From contig JABAAA010000099.1 in the NCBI GenBank assembly GCA_014239005.1, forward strand, positions 1 to 5,151: DNA of 5,151 nucleotides, read 5' to 3'. This DNA comes from Alphaproteobacteria bacterium (lineage in GTDB: Bacteria > Pseudomonadota > Alphaproteobacteria > JABAAW01). The stretch's first letter is position 1. The number at the start of each line of letters is the position of its first letter. The notes under the pieces are model-generated. The model saw only the letters and a program-made list of their open reading frames with translations. It did no database searches and was not told the origin of the DNA. The position numbers and the translations under genes were made by a program. Shown piece by piece: positions 1 to 4,524 of the stretch.

Positions 1-69
1 GTTGGTGGAATCATTGCTGGCGTACTGATGAACTATATTTACGTGGCAAAATCTGAATCCACTGCATAA
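1..69 (+). CDS. C-terminal end of a membrane protein (partial)
   Basis: Frame 1 is open from the window edge to a TAA at 67-69 and encodes VGGIIAGVLMNYIYVAK followed by a short polar tail (SESTA). The small-residue pattern GGIIAG and the hydrophobic run look like the last transmembrane helix of a transport-type membrane protein. An aquaporin/MIP-like channel is one possibility, because those proteins end in a Gly/Ala-rich helix and a short tail, but 22 residues cannot settle it. Base composition is less AT-rich than in the cargo genes to the right, as expected for resident chromosome next to an integration site. The start lies outside the window. Confidence 0.55.
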   Translation, partial: VGGIIAGVLMNYIYVAKSESTA

Positions 70-110
70 ATGTAAAAACCAACATTAAGAGGAGATTTTT
101 TGTACATTGT

Positions 111-185
111 GGTCTCGTTGCATAGCATGGATAGTGCGAGCGCTTCCGGAGCGCTAGGTCGTGGGTTCGAATCCCCCCGAGTCCG
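111..185 (+). tRNA. tRNA-Arg (anticodon CCG), with two stem mismatches
   Basis: A full cloverleaf can be folded by eye. The acceptor stem is 111-117 with 178-184. The D stem gcat/gtgc is at 120-123/134-137, with GG in the loop. The 5-bp anticodon stem is agcgc/gcgct (139-143/151-155), with loop ttccgga and anticodon CCG at 146-148. The T loop ttcgaat is at 166-172, and the discriminator G is at 185. No CCA is encoded, and a T run (187-190) follows as a possible terminator. Two pairs are broken: T113 faces T182 in the acceptor stem, and T162 faces C176 in the T stem. An A at 113 and an A at 176 would restore perfect stems. I see no strong TATA box upstream. It may be functional with tolerated mismatches, or a decaying copy at an integration site. 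Confidence 0.85.
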
Positions 186-357
186 CTTTTACTATGGGTT
201 CGAATCCATTTCGGTCCATTTTTACTGTGGGGTCAAATCCCATTTTGCCGCATCTTTGTATCGCGACCCTGCCGTTTGGCAGGGATTCTGTAAATGTCCA
301 ACCATCGGCGATAAGACGTTCTGCATCTTTAGGACTGGTTACGCGCTGGCTTGGCAC
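154..357 (-). CDS. Small ORF (67 aa): tail module read through into tRNA-derived repeats
   Basis: This frame starts at a GTG (357) inside the end of the neighbouring remnant and stops at a TAG (154-156) inside the anticodon stem of the tRNA. Residues 1-36 (PSQRV, then RLIADGWTFTESLPNGRV) look protein-like and recall the short D/E-x-L-x-x-GW-x-F-x-x-x-LPNGK-type tails of thaumarchaeal mobile-element proteins. The same module is present, broken, at 1975-2093. From about residue 40 the protein is simply the antisense of the 33-bp tRNA repeats (GFDPTVKMDRN, GFEPIVKADSG, GFEPTT). I think it is the last piece of the degraded gene upstream rather than an independent gene. It overlaps the 339-682 remnant in a -1 frame, and the same overlap and PSQRV match occur in the second copy. 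Confidence 0.4.
   Translation of the reverse strand: MPSQRVTSPKDAERLIADGWTFTESLPNGRVAIQRCGKMGFDPTVKMDRNGFEPIVKADSGGFEPTT
162..260 (+). repeat. Three-copy 33-bp tandem array derived from the tRNA-Arg 3' end
   Basis: Copies begin at 162, 195 and 228, exactly 33 bases apart. The first is the tRNA's own T arm, acceptor end and T-rich tail. The second (tgggttcgaatcc, then a degenerate cggtcc acceptor, then tttttac) is a clear relative, and the third (tggggtcaaatccca) has decayed further. Copies 2 and 3 keep a T-arm-like hairpin but cannot form a tRNA. Many archaeal and bacterial integrases use a tRNA 3' end as attachment site and leave a duplicated end behind. Repeated integration or excision, or slippage at such an att site, would give this pattern. 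The 33-base period also encodes 11-residue repeats (GFDP/GFEP) in the antisense frame. Confidence 0.75.
267..284. repeat. GC-rich hairpin, 7-bp stem and 4-base loop
   Basis: ccctgcc (267-273) and ggcaggg (278-284) are perfect inverted arms around gttt. It lies within the LPNGRV-coding part of the antisense ORF and no T run follows on either strand, so it may only reflect coding sequence. It sits just right of the tRNA repeat array, so a role at the att site cannot be excluded. Confidence 0.4.
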
Positions 358-682
358 ATTTTACCGATGCCCAGTTTCTGGAACATCTTTAGTACCGTGC
401 CAAGCTGCTCTGGCGTAGCCTGTTGTATTGCTTTTCGCATCTGATCATTTTGCTTTATGATCGGATCTTCTTTTGTACGTTCTAGATCCAAAAGCAATTC
501 AGATCTCTTGTATGAATCATATATCTCTTGAATCAGTGACTCTGGCAGTATTCCATTGTAGAATCTATTGTATCATAACGTCTTTGATTACAATCAACAT
601 GTGGTGTACTCTGCCATAAGATATTCGGATCATTAGAATTTAGTGCCGCACGGATAGCAATGATAAAATGATCCTTCTGATC
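339..682 (-). pseudogene. Degraded gene, copy 1 (family not recognised; possible integration-element protein)
   Basis: Two minus-strand frames join into one broken gene. The upstream frame (682 down to about 575) reads DQKDHFIIAIRAALNSNDPN, then ILWQSTPHVDCNQRRYDTI. The downstream frame (572 to the TAA at 339-341) reads YNRFYNGILPESLIQEIYDS and onward to ATPEQLGTVLKMFQKLG, ending KMCQASA. A frameshift near 573 and in-frame stops at both upstream ends mark it as a pseudogene, and no usable start codon is visible. The C-terminal 70 residues align without gaps with the second remnant at 2071-2307: GIL-ESL, LE near the middle, DPI, ATP-(E/D)-(Q/E)-LG, and a QA-(S/N)-A end. I do not recognise the family. 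Its position, ending against tRNA-end repeats in both copies, suggests a gene of the mobile unit, perhaps the C-terminal part of an integrase-like protein, but no tyrosine recombinase catalytic motif is visible in what remains. Confidence 0.55.
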
Positions 683-711
683 CTATCACTTTTGATACAA
701 AAAAGTTCTTC

Positions 712-784
712 TACATGAGTTAACACCAAGACCAAAATAATAAAAGATTGACCCATTGTGTTGTGTCAACTTACATGAGATAAC
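712..784. repeat. Direct repeat tacatgag(t/a)taac flanking an inverted repeat
   Basis: tacatgagttaac (712-724) and tacatgagataac (772-784) are direct repeats 60 bases apart, differing at one base. Inside them gttaacac (719-726) and gtgtcaac (763-770) form an inverted repeat with one mismatch. The unit ends two bases before the stop codon of the 786-1691 gene. It could be a protein-binding site, the scar of a small insertion, or part of a transcription end. On the minus strand the T-rich stretch between the repeats (tcttttattatttt, about 735-748) would suit a terminator for the gene ending at 786. Confidence 0.35.
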
Positions 785-785
785 T

Positions 786-1691
786 TCATGTCTTTAATTC
801 ATCTATATTGAGATTATCAGATTTCTCAGGTGTGATTACTTTATAACCCAAATATTTTTCCATAAAAGTAGAAAATGAGAGTAAACTAGATAAATGTTTT
901 AATGCATTTTTTTCCATGTCGTGTGGTGATTTACGACCATATCTACTTGCATCACGAATTTGAGATATTATTTCATAATCTTCATAATACTGTAATTTAT
1001 TCAATGTGCAAAACGATTTGAATGATTTTTGTATATCCTTATGATGAGCTTTGATTATAGATTTTGGCAAAATTAGCGAAGTAGTTTCTGCCAATAATTC
1101 AAATGCAGCATAAACATCATCATATAATGGAGTAAATTGTGAATTTCCATAATTAGATAATGCAGAATTGATAAATGATTTAGATGTTTTATATTTTTCA
1201 AATGCAATTTTACGATTATATGTAAAATCATACATACCATACCATTGACCATGAATGCTTACAAATATCATAATGGCGGAATTTGGGTCTTTTTTTTTCG
1301 CACGTAATGAATATAATTCTGCAATATCATTATCATAGATTTTTTTATCTGCATTAATCGATTTAGATTTATATTTTACGGATGCAACAATCTGCGCAGA
1401 TTTGCCAAAAGATATAGTGTTTTTTGCTTCATCATTAAATAATTCCACTTTTACTACATTAAAAGCAAGATCCTTGGATAAACTATCAGATGGCACGTTG
1501 TTAATTAATATAGGATAAATATAATTCGCCATGAAAGAATTAATCGCATTTTTTGCAAATAAAATATAAGGTTGATCCACATCATCGTTCAAATAATATT
1601 TTCCCATTGTTGCTATTTCTCCATTTTCACCAGACTTTGCGGATTTAGTTGCAATACCAGCAAATGAAGTTATTTTTCCTTTAATTATCAC
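786..1691 (-). CDS. Putative HEPN-domain protein, 301 aa, uncharacterised
   Basis: No known family is recognised over the full length. Residues about 1-180 look like a mixed alpha/beta domain of unknown role. The last 110 residues are helical and HEPN-like: DDVYAAFELLAETTSLILPK (191-210), then AHHKDIQKSF (215-224), a helix around 236-250, and R250-x6-H257 (RYGRKSPH), which fits the R-x4-6-H active-site pattern of HEPN ribonucleases. The order (helix, 'HHKDIQ' segment, Asp-Tyr, Arg-Tyr) resembles HEPN proteins of toxin and defence loci. If so, it would act in the cytoplasm on RNA. Start: GTG at 1691, supported by a TATA element at about -24 to -27 that implies a leaderless transcript; the next in-frame Met is residue 29. 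It is a single-gene unit between two tRNA-scar blocks and very AT-rich. The gene call is firm; the HEPN call is moderate. Confidence 0.8.
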   Translation of the reverse strand: MIIKGKITSFAGIATKSAKSGENGEIATMGKYYLNDDVDQPYILFAKNAINSFMANYIYPILINNVPSDSLSKDLAFNVVKVELFNDEAKNTISFGKSAQIVASVKYKSKSINADKKIYDNDIAELYSLRAKKKDPNSAIMIFVSIHGQWYGMYDFTYNRKIAFEKYKTSKSFINSALSNYGNSQFTPLYDDVYAAFELLAETTSLILPKSIIKAHHKDIQKSFKSFCTLNKLQYYEDYEIISQIRDASRYGRKSPHDMEKNALKHLSSLLSFSTFMEKYLGYKVITPEKSDNLNIDELKT

Positions 1692-1722
1692 TTTTGATTT
1701 AATTGTGTTATATCTATATTAA
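1692..1722 (-). promoter_or_regulatory. Archaeal TATA promoter of the 301-aa HEPN-like gene
   Basis: On the minus strand the sequence ttaatatagatataac is centred about 24 bases before the GTG start at 1691. Archaeal TATA boxes lie near -26 from the transcription start, so transcription would begin at or within a few bases of the start codon. No Shine-Dalgarno sequence precedes the GTG, which agrees with leaderless translation. Confidence 0.5.
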
Positions 1723-1750
1723 TTATATGATTCATACATAATTGTACCTA

Positions 1751-1782
1751 GTTTTGGTCTGGATCCCATAAAATGAGAGCAC
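1751..1782 (-). promoter_or_regulatory. Shared upstream motif, copy 1
   Basis: On the minus strand this reads GTGCTCTCAT, six bases, then GGGATCCAGACCAAAAC. A second copy at 3742-3774 is identical in the first 10 bases and in 14 of the last 17, with one base more in the spacer. Copy 1 ends 59 bases upstream of the GTG of the HEPN-like gene, beyond its TATA box. It could be an activator or repressor site common to two cargo genes, or a residue of sequence inherited from the same mobile unit. Confidence 0.5.
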
Positions 1783-1812
1783 CCGAAGTGAAACAAATTT
1801 TATCATATCTCG

Positions 1813-1824
1813 GAAGCATGCTTC
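1813..1824. repeat. 12-bp perfect palindrome gaagcatgcttc
   Basis: This perfect palindrome lies between the shared motif copy 1 and the second tRNA-end block. With no loop it is better suited to binding a dimeric protein than to forming an RNA hairpin. No function can be assigned. Confidence 0.4.
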
Positions 1825-1850
1825 TCAATAGCCTTCTGCCTCACTACACA

Positions 1851-1930
1851 TTTTTACGGTCTGAATCCACTGTGATCTTGGACCTCCTCGAGTCCGCTTT
1901 CATTGTGGGTATGAATCCACATTTTACTTG
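1851..1930 (+). repeat. Second block of decayed tRNA-Arg 3'-end copies (att-like scar)
   Basis: cgagtccgcttt (1889-1900) is identical to the acceptor end and tail of the tRNA at 178-189. Sixteen bases after its start comes a T-arm-like gtgggtatgaatccac (1905-1920), the same offset as between 178 and the second T arm at 194, so the phase of the 33-bp array is kept. The 16 bases before the tail (1873-1888) match the tRNA T arm weakly, and tttttac plus ggtctgaatccac (1851-1870) is a further degenerate unit. There is no 5' half, so this is not a tRNA gene. It lies in the same orientation as the first array and 1.7 kb from it, as expected for the far att site of an integrated element or for a second nested insertion. 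Confidence 0.65.
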
Positions 1931-1959
1931 CTCGTTAAACGAATGATGGATCGTTAATG

Positions 1960-1973
1960 CGATGGTACCATCG
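1960..1973. repeat. 14-bp perfect palindrome cgatggtaccatcg
   Basis: The perfect palindrome sits between the second tRNA-end block and the stop (1975-1977) of remnant copy 2. Weaker symmetry continues on both sides (cgttaatg / tttacg). It could be a recombinase or regulator site next to the att-like repeats, or a transcription-end hairpin for the converging gene remnant. No T run follows it. Confidence 0.45.
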
Positions 1974-1974
1974 T

Positions 1975-2307
1975 TTACGACTTTCTGACTTGACACTTTA
2001 GTATGGCTTTGCCGTTTCATAGTGTTCCAACAAACTCCAAACCTTTACTAATCAACTTGCACATCATCTACTACGCGTTGGCTTGGTGAATCTTGCTGGC
2101 ATCTAGTTCTCCAAGTGCCTTTAGCATAGCACCAAGCTCATCTGGCGTTGCGTTTTCCATGACATACTGTACTTTTTCTTTTTGTTCTAGTATCGGATCT
2201 GCCTGCTCTATTTCCAAGTTTAGAAACTCTTGTGATCTCTCAAAGAATTGGAACATCTCTTTTACAAGACTTTCTGATAGTATTCCCTTGTTTGTAGTGT
2301 ATCTTGC
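1975..2307 (-). pseudogene. Degraded gene, copy 2 (paralogue of the 154-682 remnant)
   Basis: The main open frame (2307 to the TAG at 2071-2073) reads ARYTTNKGILSESLVKEMFQ, on through EFLNLEIEQADPIL and ATPDELGAMLKALGELD, and ends KIHQANA. It is bounded upstream by a TAA at 2308-2310. The longest part with an ATG is 2256-2071 (61 codons). It aligns along its whole length with copy 1. A second segment follows in the -1 frame with PSQRVVDDVQVD, then after a frameshift SKGLEFVGTL, a TGA, and NGKAILKCQVRKS to a TAA at 1975-1977. This matches the RLIADGW-LPNGRV module of copy 1. The combination of frameshift, internal stop and missing start shows a dead gene. Family not recognised; it ends close to tRNA-end repeats, exactly as copy 1 does. 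Confidence 0.6.
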
Positions 2308-2410
2308 TTAGATATTTCCACGGGGTCCTCATGGTTACCTGTTTTTTATTTATGGGTATAAATTTTAACATTGGATATATTTTCTATATGTGGATTTTAC
2401 TATATCTACT

Positions 2411-3691
2411 TTATACTCTAGCTTTATTATTTATATTTATTAAACGATTAAATTCTTCAAAATCATTTTCATTTAACATACATTTCTGATCAAATATAGA
2501 TGATTCTACATCATATTTGTAAGCCCCTAATATCTTATCTGTAAATTGTTTAACAATTTTTAAAATTTCATTATCTGACAATTTTACACTGTTAGAATCT
2601 ATTTTTAAATATATGTTGTCACGATCACAATTATGTGAATTGTCGCGCATCCATTGTTTCATTACTGTAGATACAATTTTCCCCTCATTCTTGAAATGGT
2701 TTAAAATCATATGTTTAGAATTTTTGATCGCAATTCCAAAAGTAATGTTGTCTCTGTATCTAATTTCTTTAAAATAATCTCTACAATTTGAAATGAACGA
2801 TAATAACATCATGGTCATATTATTTAGCATAAGATACAATTCACCATTAATTATTTCTAAAAGTGGATATGTAAACGCATAAAGTAAGGCACCATTATCG
2901 TAATGTTGAATGTAATCTGTTTTCTTTGGAAATATTGAATAATATCTTGTAAAATCAATATTCGATTCTTTATTATTTATTTTATTTAATGAAATAAAAT
3001 TATTCTGTATTTTTACCATTTCGCGATTTATTAATTCATAAAAAATTGTTTTAGAATTATTTGAAATTAATTCTAAATTTTTTTCTGGCTGCATTATAAA
3101 ATATACTCTTGGATTTAAAGCATTATAAAATTGCACTCGTACTGAACTTATGTAATCCATAGGTCTTAATTGTATTACATCTATATTTGGTAAATCTGTA
3201 TGTTCTCCAAATTTATTGGTGGATGTATTATTGAATGTATATTTTACTGATATCTGTTCATCTAATTCAATATTCGGCATTTCATTTATTGTTGAATTTG
3301 ATAATTTAAATTTACTATTAATTTTCGTAACTAAGTTATCACAATTTTCTGATATATCTATTGAAAATTTCTCAGCATGAATTTCACTCAAAAACCCTTT
3401 TGGTGTACTATCATCTAAACTAATTGGAATTATGTGAATATTCATTGCTAATGCCATTCCCACTTCCTGATCAGCATACGAAGAATTGTGATACTCATTT
3501 GTTATTATTGCTAAAAATACTTGTGATGTTTTTAAATTATTTTTTATTTCATTGTGCCATTTTTTACCACCCTCAATATCGTATTGTGCTACAAACGTGT
3601 TTATGTTATATTTTTTAAGCATCGTAGATATTTTTTTTACATATGTATGATTGGCACTTGAATAACTTATGAAGACTTTTGGTTTAGACAA
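2411..3691 (-). CDS. TIR-domain protein, 426 aa, candidate defence NADase effector
   Basis: Residues 4-130 are a TIR domain of the bacterial/archaeal TIR_2 type. KVFISYSS forms strand A, W45-HNEI follows the BB-loop region, and VFLAIITNEYHNSSYADQE (58-76) carries the conserved Ser-x-x-x-x-E element, with E76 as the likely catalytic glutamate of NAD-cleaving TIRs. Further landmarks are HIIPISLDD (86-94) and PKGFLSEIHAEKF (97-109). The remaining 300 residues are unassigned. The stretch around 245-330 (DYIQHYDNGALLYAF, then a long helical segment and NITFGIAIKN) recalls C-terminal domains of some AlbA_2-type defence proteins, and could sense the trigger or oligomerise. No signal peptide or membrane segment is seen. 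Start: TTG at 3691; no in-frame ATG precedes it before a stop, and a TATA box lies 26 bases upstream. It is single-gene, AT-rich, and bounded by a mobile-gene remnant. Confidence 0.9.
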   Translation of the reverse strand: MSKPKVFISYSSANHTYVKKISTMLKKYNINTFVAQYDIEGGKKWHNEIKNNLKTSQVFLAIITNEYHNSSYADQEVGMALAMNIHIIPISLDDSTPKGFLSEIHAEKFSIDISENCDNLVTKINSKFKLSNSTINEMPNIELDEQISVKYTFNNTSTNKFGEHTDLPNIDVIQLRPMDYISSVRVQFYNALNPRVYFIMQPEKNLELISNNSKTIFYELINREMVKIQNNFISLNKINNKESNIDFTRYYSIFPKKTDYIQHYDNGALLYAFTYPLLEIINGELYLMLNNMTMMLLSFISNCRDYFKEIRYRDNITFGIAIKNSKHMILNHFKNEGKIVSTVMKQWMRDNSHNCDRDNIYLKIDSNSVKLSDNEILKIVKQFTDKILGAYKYDVESSIFDQKCMLNENDFEEFNRLININNKARV

Positions 3692-3710
3692 TATCTTATG
3701 TTGATATTGA

Positions 3711-3720
3711 TACTATAAAG
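3711..3720 (-). promoter_or_regulatory. Archaeal TATA promoter of the TIR gene
   Basis: On the minus strand ctttatagta places TATA (3717-3714) with its first base 26 bases upstream of the TTG at 3691. This is the standard archaeal TATA-to-start distance, so the transcript is probably leaderless. It supports TTG as the true start. Confidence 0.55.
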
Positions 3721-3726
3721 AATTAT

Positions 3727-3834
3727 TGTTATATGGACTTTGTTTTGGTGTAGATCACTGTAGGATGAGAGCACTTTTCGCATCAAAACTAATAGAATCC
3801 AAAGGCTCATTTTGTCATTGTCCTCCATATAACA
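3727..3834. repeat. 11-bp inverted repeat tgttatatgga / tccatataaca
   Basis: The arms at 3727-3737 and 3824-3834 are perfect reverse complements separated by 86 bases and enclose the shared motif copy 2. The left arm lies immediately upstream of the TIR TATA box. It could be a looping operator pair or a chance result of AT-rich sequence; a perfect 11-mer at this distance is only mildly unusual. Confidence 0.35.
3742..3774 (-). promoter_or_regulatory. Shared upstream motif, copy 2
   Basis: On the minus strand this reads GTGCTCTCAT, then six bases and GTGATCTACACCAAAAC, matching copy 1 (1751-1782). It ends 50 bases upstream of the TIR start, against 59 in copy 1, and is upstream of the TATA box in both. 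Conservation in otherwise dissimilar AT-rich flanks suggests a regulator site or common descent of the two gene-5' ends. Confidence 0.5.
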
Positions 3835-4044
3835 CCAAATTTTGATGACGTCGCATATCTTATCGTAGGAAATGTTGCTTACACATGTTCATTCCATCGT
3901 AACCTCATACATCGAAAGATACCATCTAAATTTATTTGTTAAAACGATCATAATAATACAATATATAAGATCTTTTACCATGCTTGATCAAAGATCTTTC
4001 GATTTGACAAAATTAGATATCTGACTAACAACACATAAGATCTA
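3775..4044. other. Intergenic region without a supported gene; AGATCT-rich repeats
   Basis: No coding sequence is supported here. The left part carries the right arm of the inverted repeat. The right part has ataagatct twice (3965-3973, 4035-4043), the perfect palindrome aaagatcttt (3990-3999) and agatatct near 4015-4022, all just downstream of the HEPN gene's stop codon on the minus strand. These short dyads with T stretches such as aattttgtc could end transcription of the DUF262-HEPN operon, but no classic stem plus T run is present. I see no convincing tRNA-end copy here, unlike the two blocks to the left. Confidence 0.4.
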
Positions 4045-4518
4045 TTATATACATGTCGTGTTTAATATATTTAAAAATTTTTCTAATATTGGTTTTGAAT
4101 TTTCATACATATTTTTCACTTCATAAAATGTTGTATTGGGTATTCTTCCATGTGCAACTAAATTTCTATTAGATATAATTGTATTATAATCATCTTTTTG
4201 ATGTGTACAATCAGTCTCTTTATGAAATTCATCTTTCTTTTTTTTATTGAAATTACCTAATATTTCTTTTAGTTGATCAAATGCCGCATTATTTCTAAGA
4301 CTATAATTTTTATTATTCATATATGTACATAACTCTGGATCTGTAATCGTATCGAATTTTTTTGCAACTGCATCTTTAATTTTTTTCTCATAATCACTAG
4401 AAATACAAATTAAGATAAACCCTGTTAAAAAAAATTCCATTTCAGTTCCTATAAAGTTTTTTTTAATCATATAATTTTCACATATTTTTATCATTGAATC
4501 TGGATTATTTATGGACAA
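4045..4518 (-). CDS. HEPN-domain protein (RiboL-PSP / MAE_28990-like), 157 aa
   Basis: An all-helical small protein ending in the hallmark HEPN motif: NTIISNRNLVAHG (112-124), with R118 and H123 forming R-x4-H, followed by the usual final helix. HEPN proteins with this R-N-x-x-A-H signature are metal-independent RNases or their inactive relatives, and this subgroup (about 150-250 residues) is often found beside DUF262 genes. The upstream DUF262 gene ends six bases before it, so the two are almost certainly co-transcribed and possibly translationally coupled. The start chosen is TTG at 4518, because GTGA overlapping the upstream stop codon sits six bases before it as a weak Shine-Dalgarno. ATG at 4494 (residue 9) is the alternative. 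A lysine-rich stretch (NKKKKDEF, 91-98) precedes the motif. Role inferred: effector or partner of the DUF262 protein in an anti-phage or toxin-like unit. Confidence 0.85.
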   Translation of the reverse strand: MSINNPDSMIKICENYMIKKNFIGTEMEFFLTGFILICISSDYEKKIKDAVAKKFDTITDPELCTYMNNKNYSLRNNAAFDQLKEILGNFNKKKKDEFHKETDCTHQKDDYNTIISNRNLVAHGRIPNTTFYEVKNMYENSKPILEKFLNILNTTCI

Positions 4519-4524
4519 TAATAG

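Noticed and set aside
161..418. Plus-strand ORF of 85 codons with MGSNP repeats
   Set aside because: The repeats are only the sense translation of the 33-bp tRNA-end array; no start signal.
100..444. Plus-strand ORF of 114 codons
   Set aside because: It reads through the whole tRNA gene and its repeats, has a poor start and low-complexity, cysteine-rich content, and is antisense to the gene remnant.
712..784. CRISPR-like repeat-spacer unit
   Set aside because: Only two 13-base repeats, with no further repeats or cas genes; not a CRISPR array.
2093..2311. Plus-strand ORF, Ser/Cys-rich
   Set aside because: It is the antisense shadow of the copy 2 remnant, whose minus-strand frame aligns with copy 1.
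2304..2489. Plus-strand ORF with two hydrophobic stretches, possible small membrane protein
   Set aside because: It overlaps the 3' end of the TIR gene, begins at TTG without a binding site, and hydrophobicity is expected from the antisense of AT-rich coding sequence. A start at the internal ATG (about 2332) cannot be fully excluded.
3424..3618. Plus-strand ORF inside the TIR gene
   Set aside because: Antisense to the conserved TIR domain; no independent support.
3667..3828. Minus-strand ORF of about 53 codons starting in the intergenic region
   Set aside because: It covers the TIR promoter, shared motif and start of the TIR gene in another frame, and has no similarity to the frame over motif copy 1.
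3780..3840. Possible third tRNA-end copy (gaatcca at about 3795)
   Set aside because: Only a seven-base T-arm-like match; no acceptor-end sequence and no 33-base phase.
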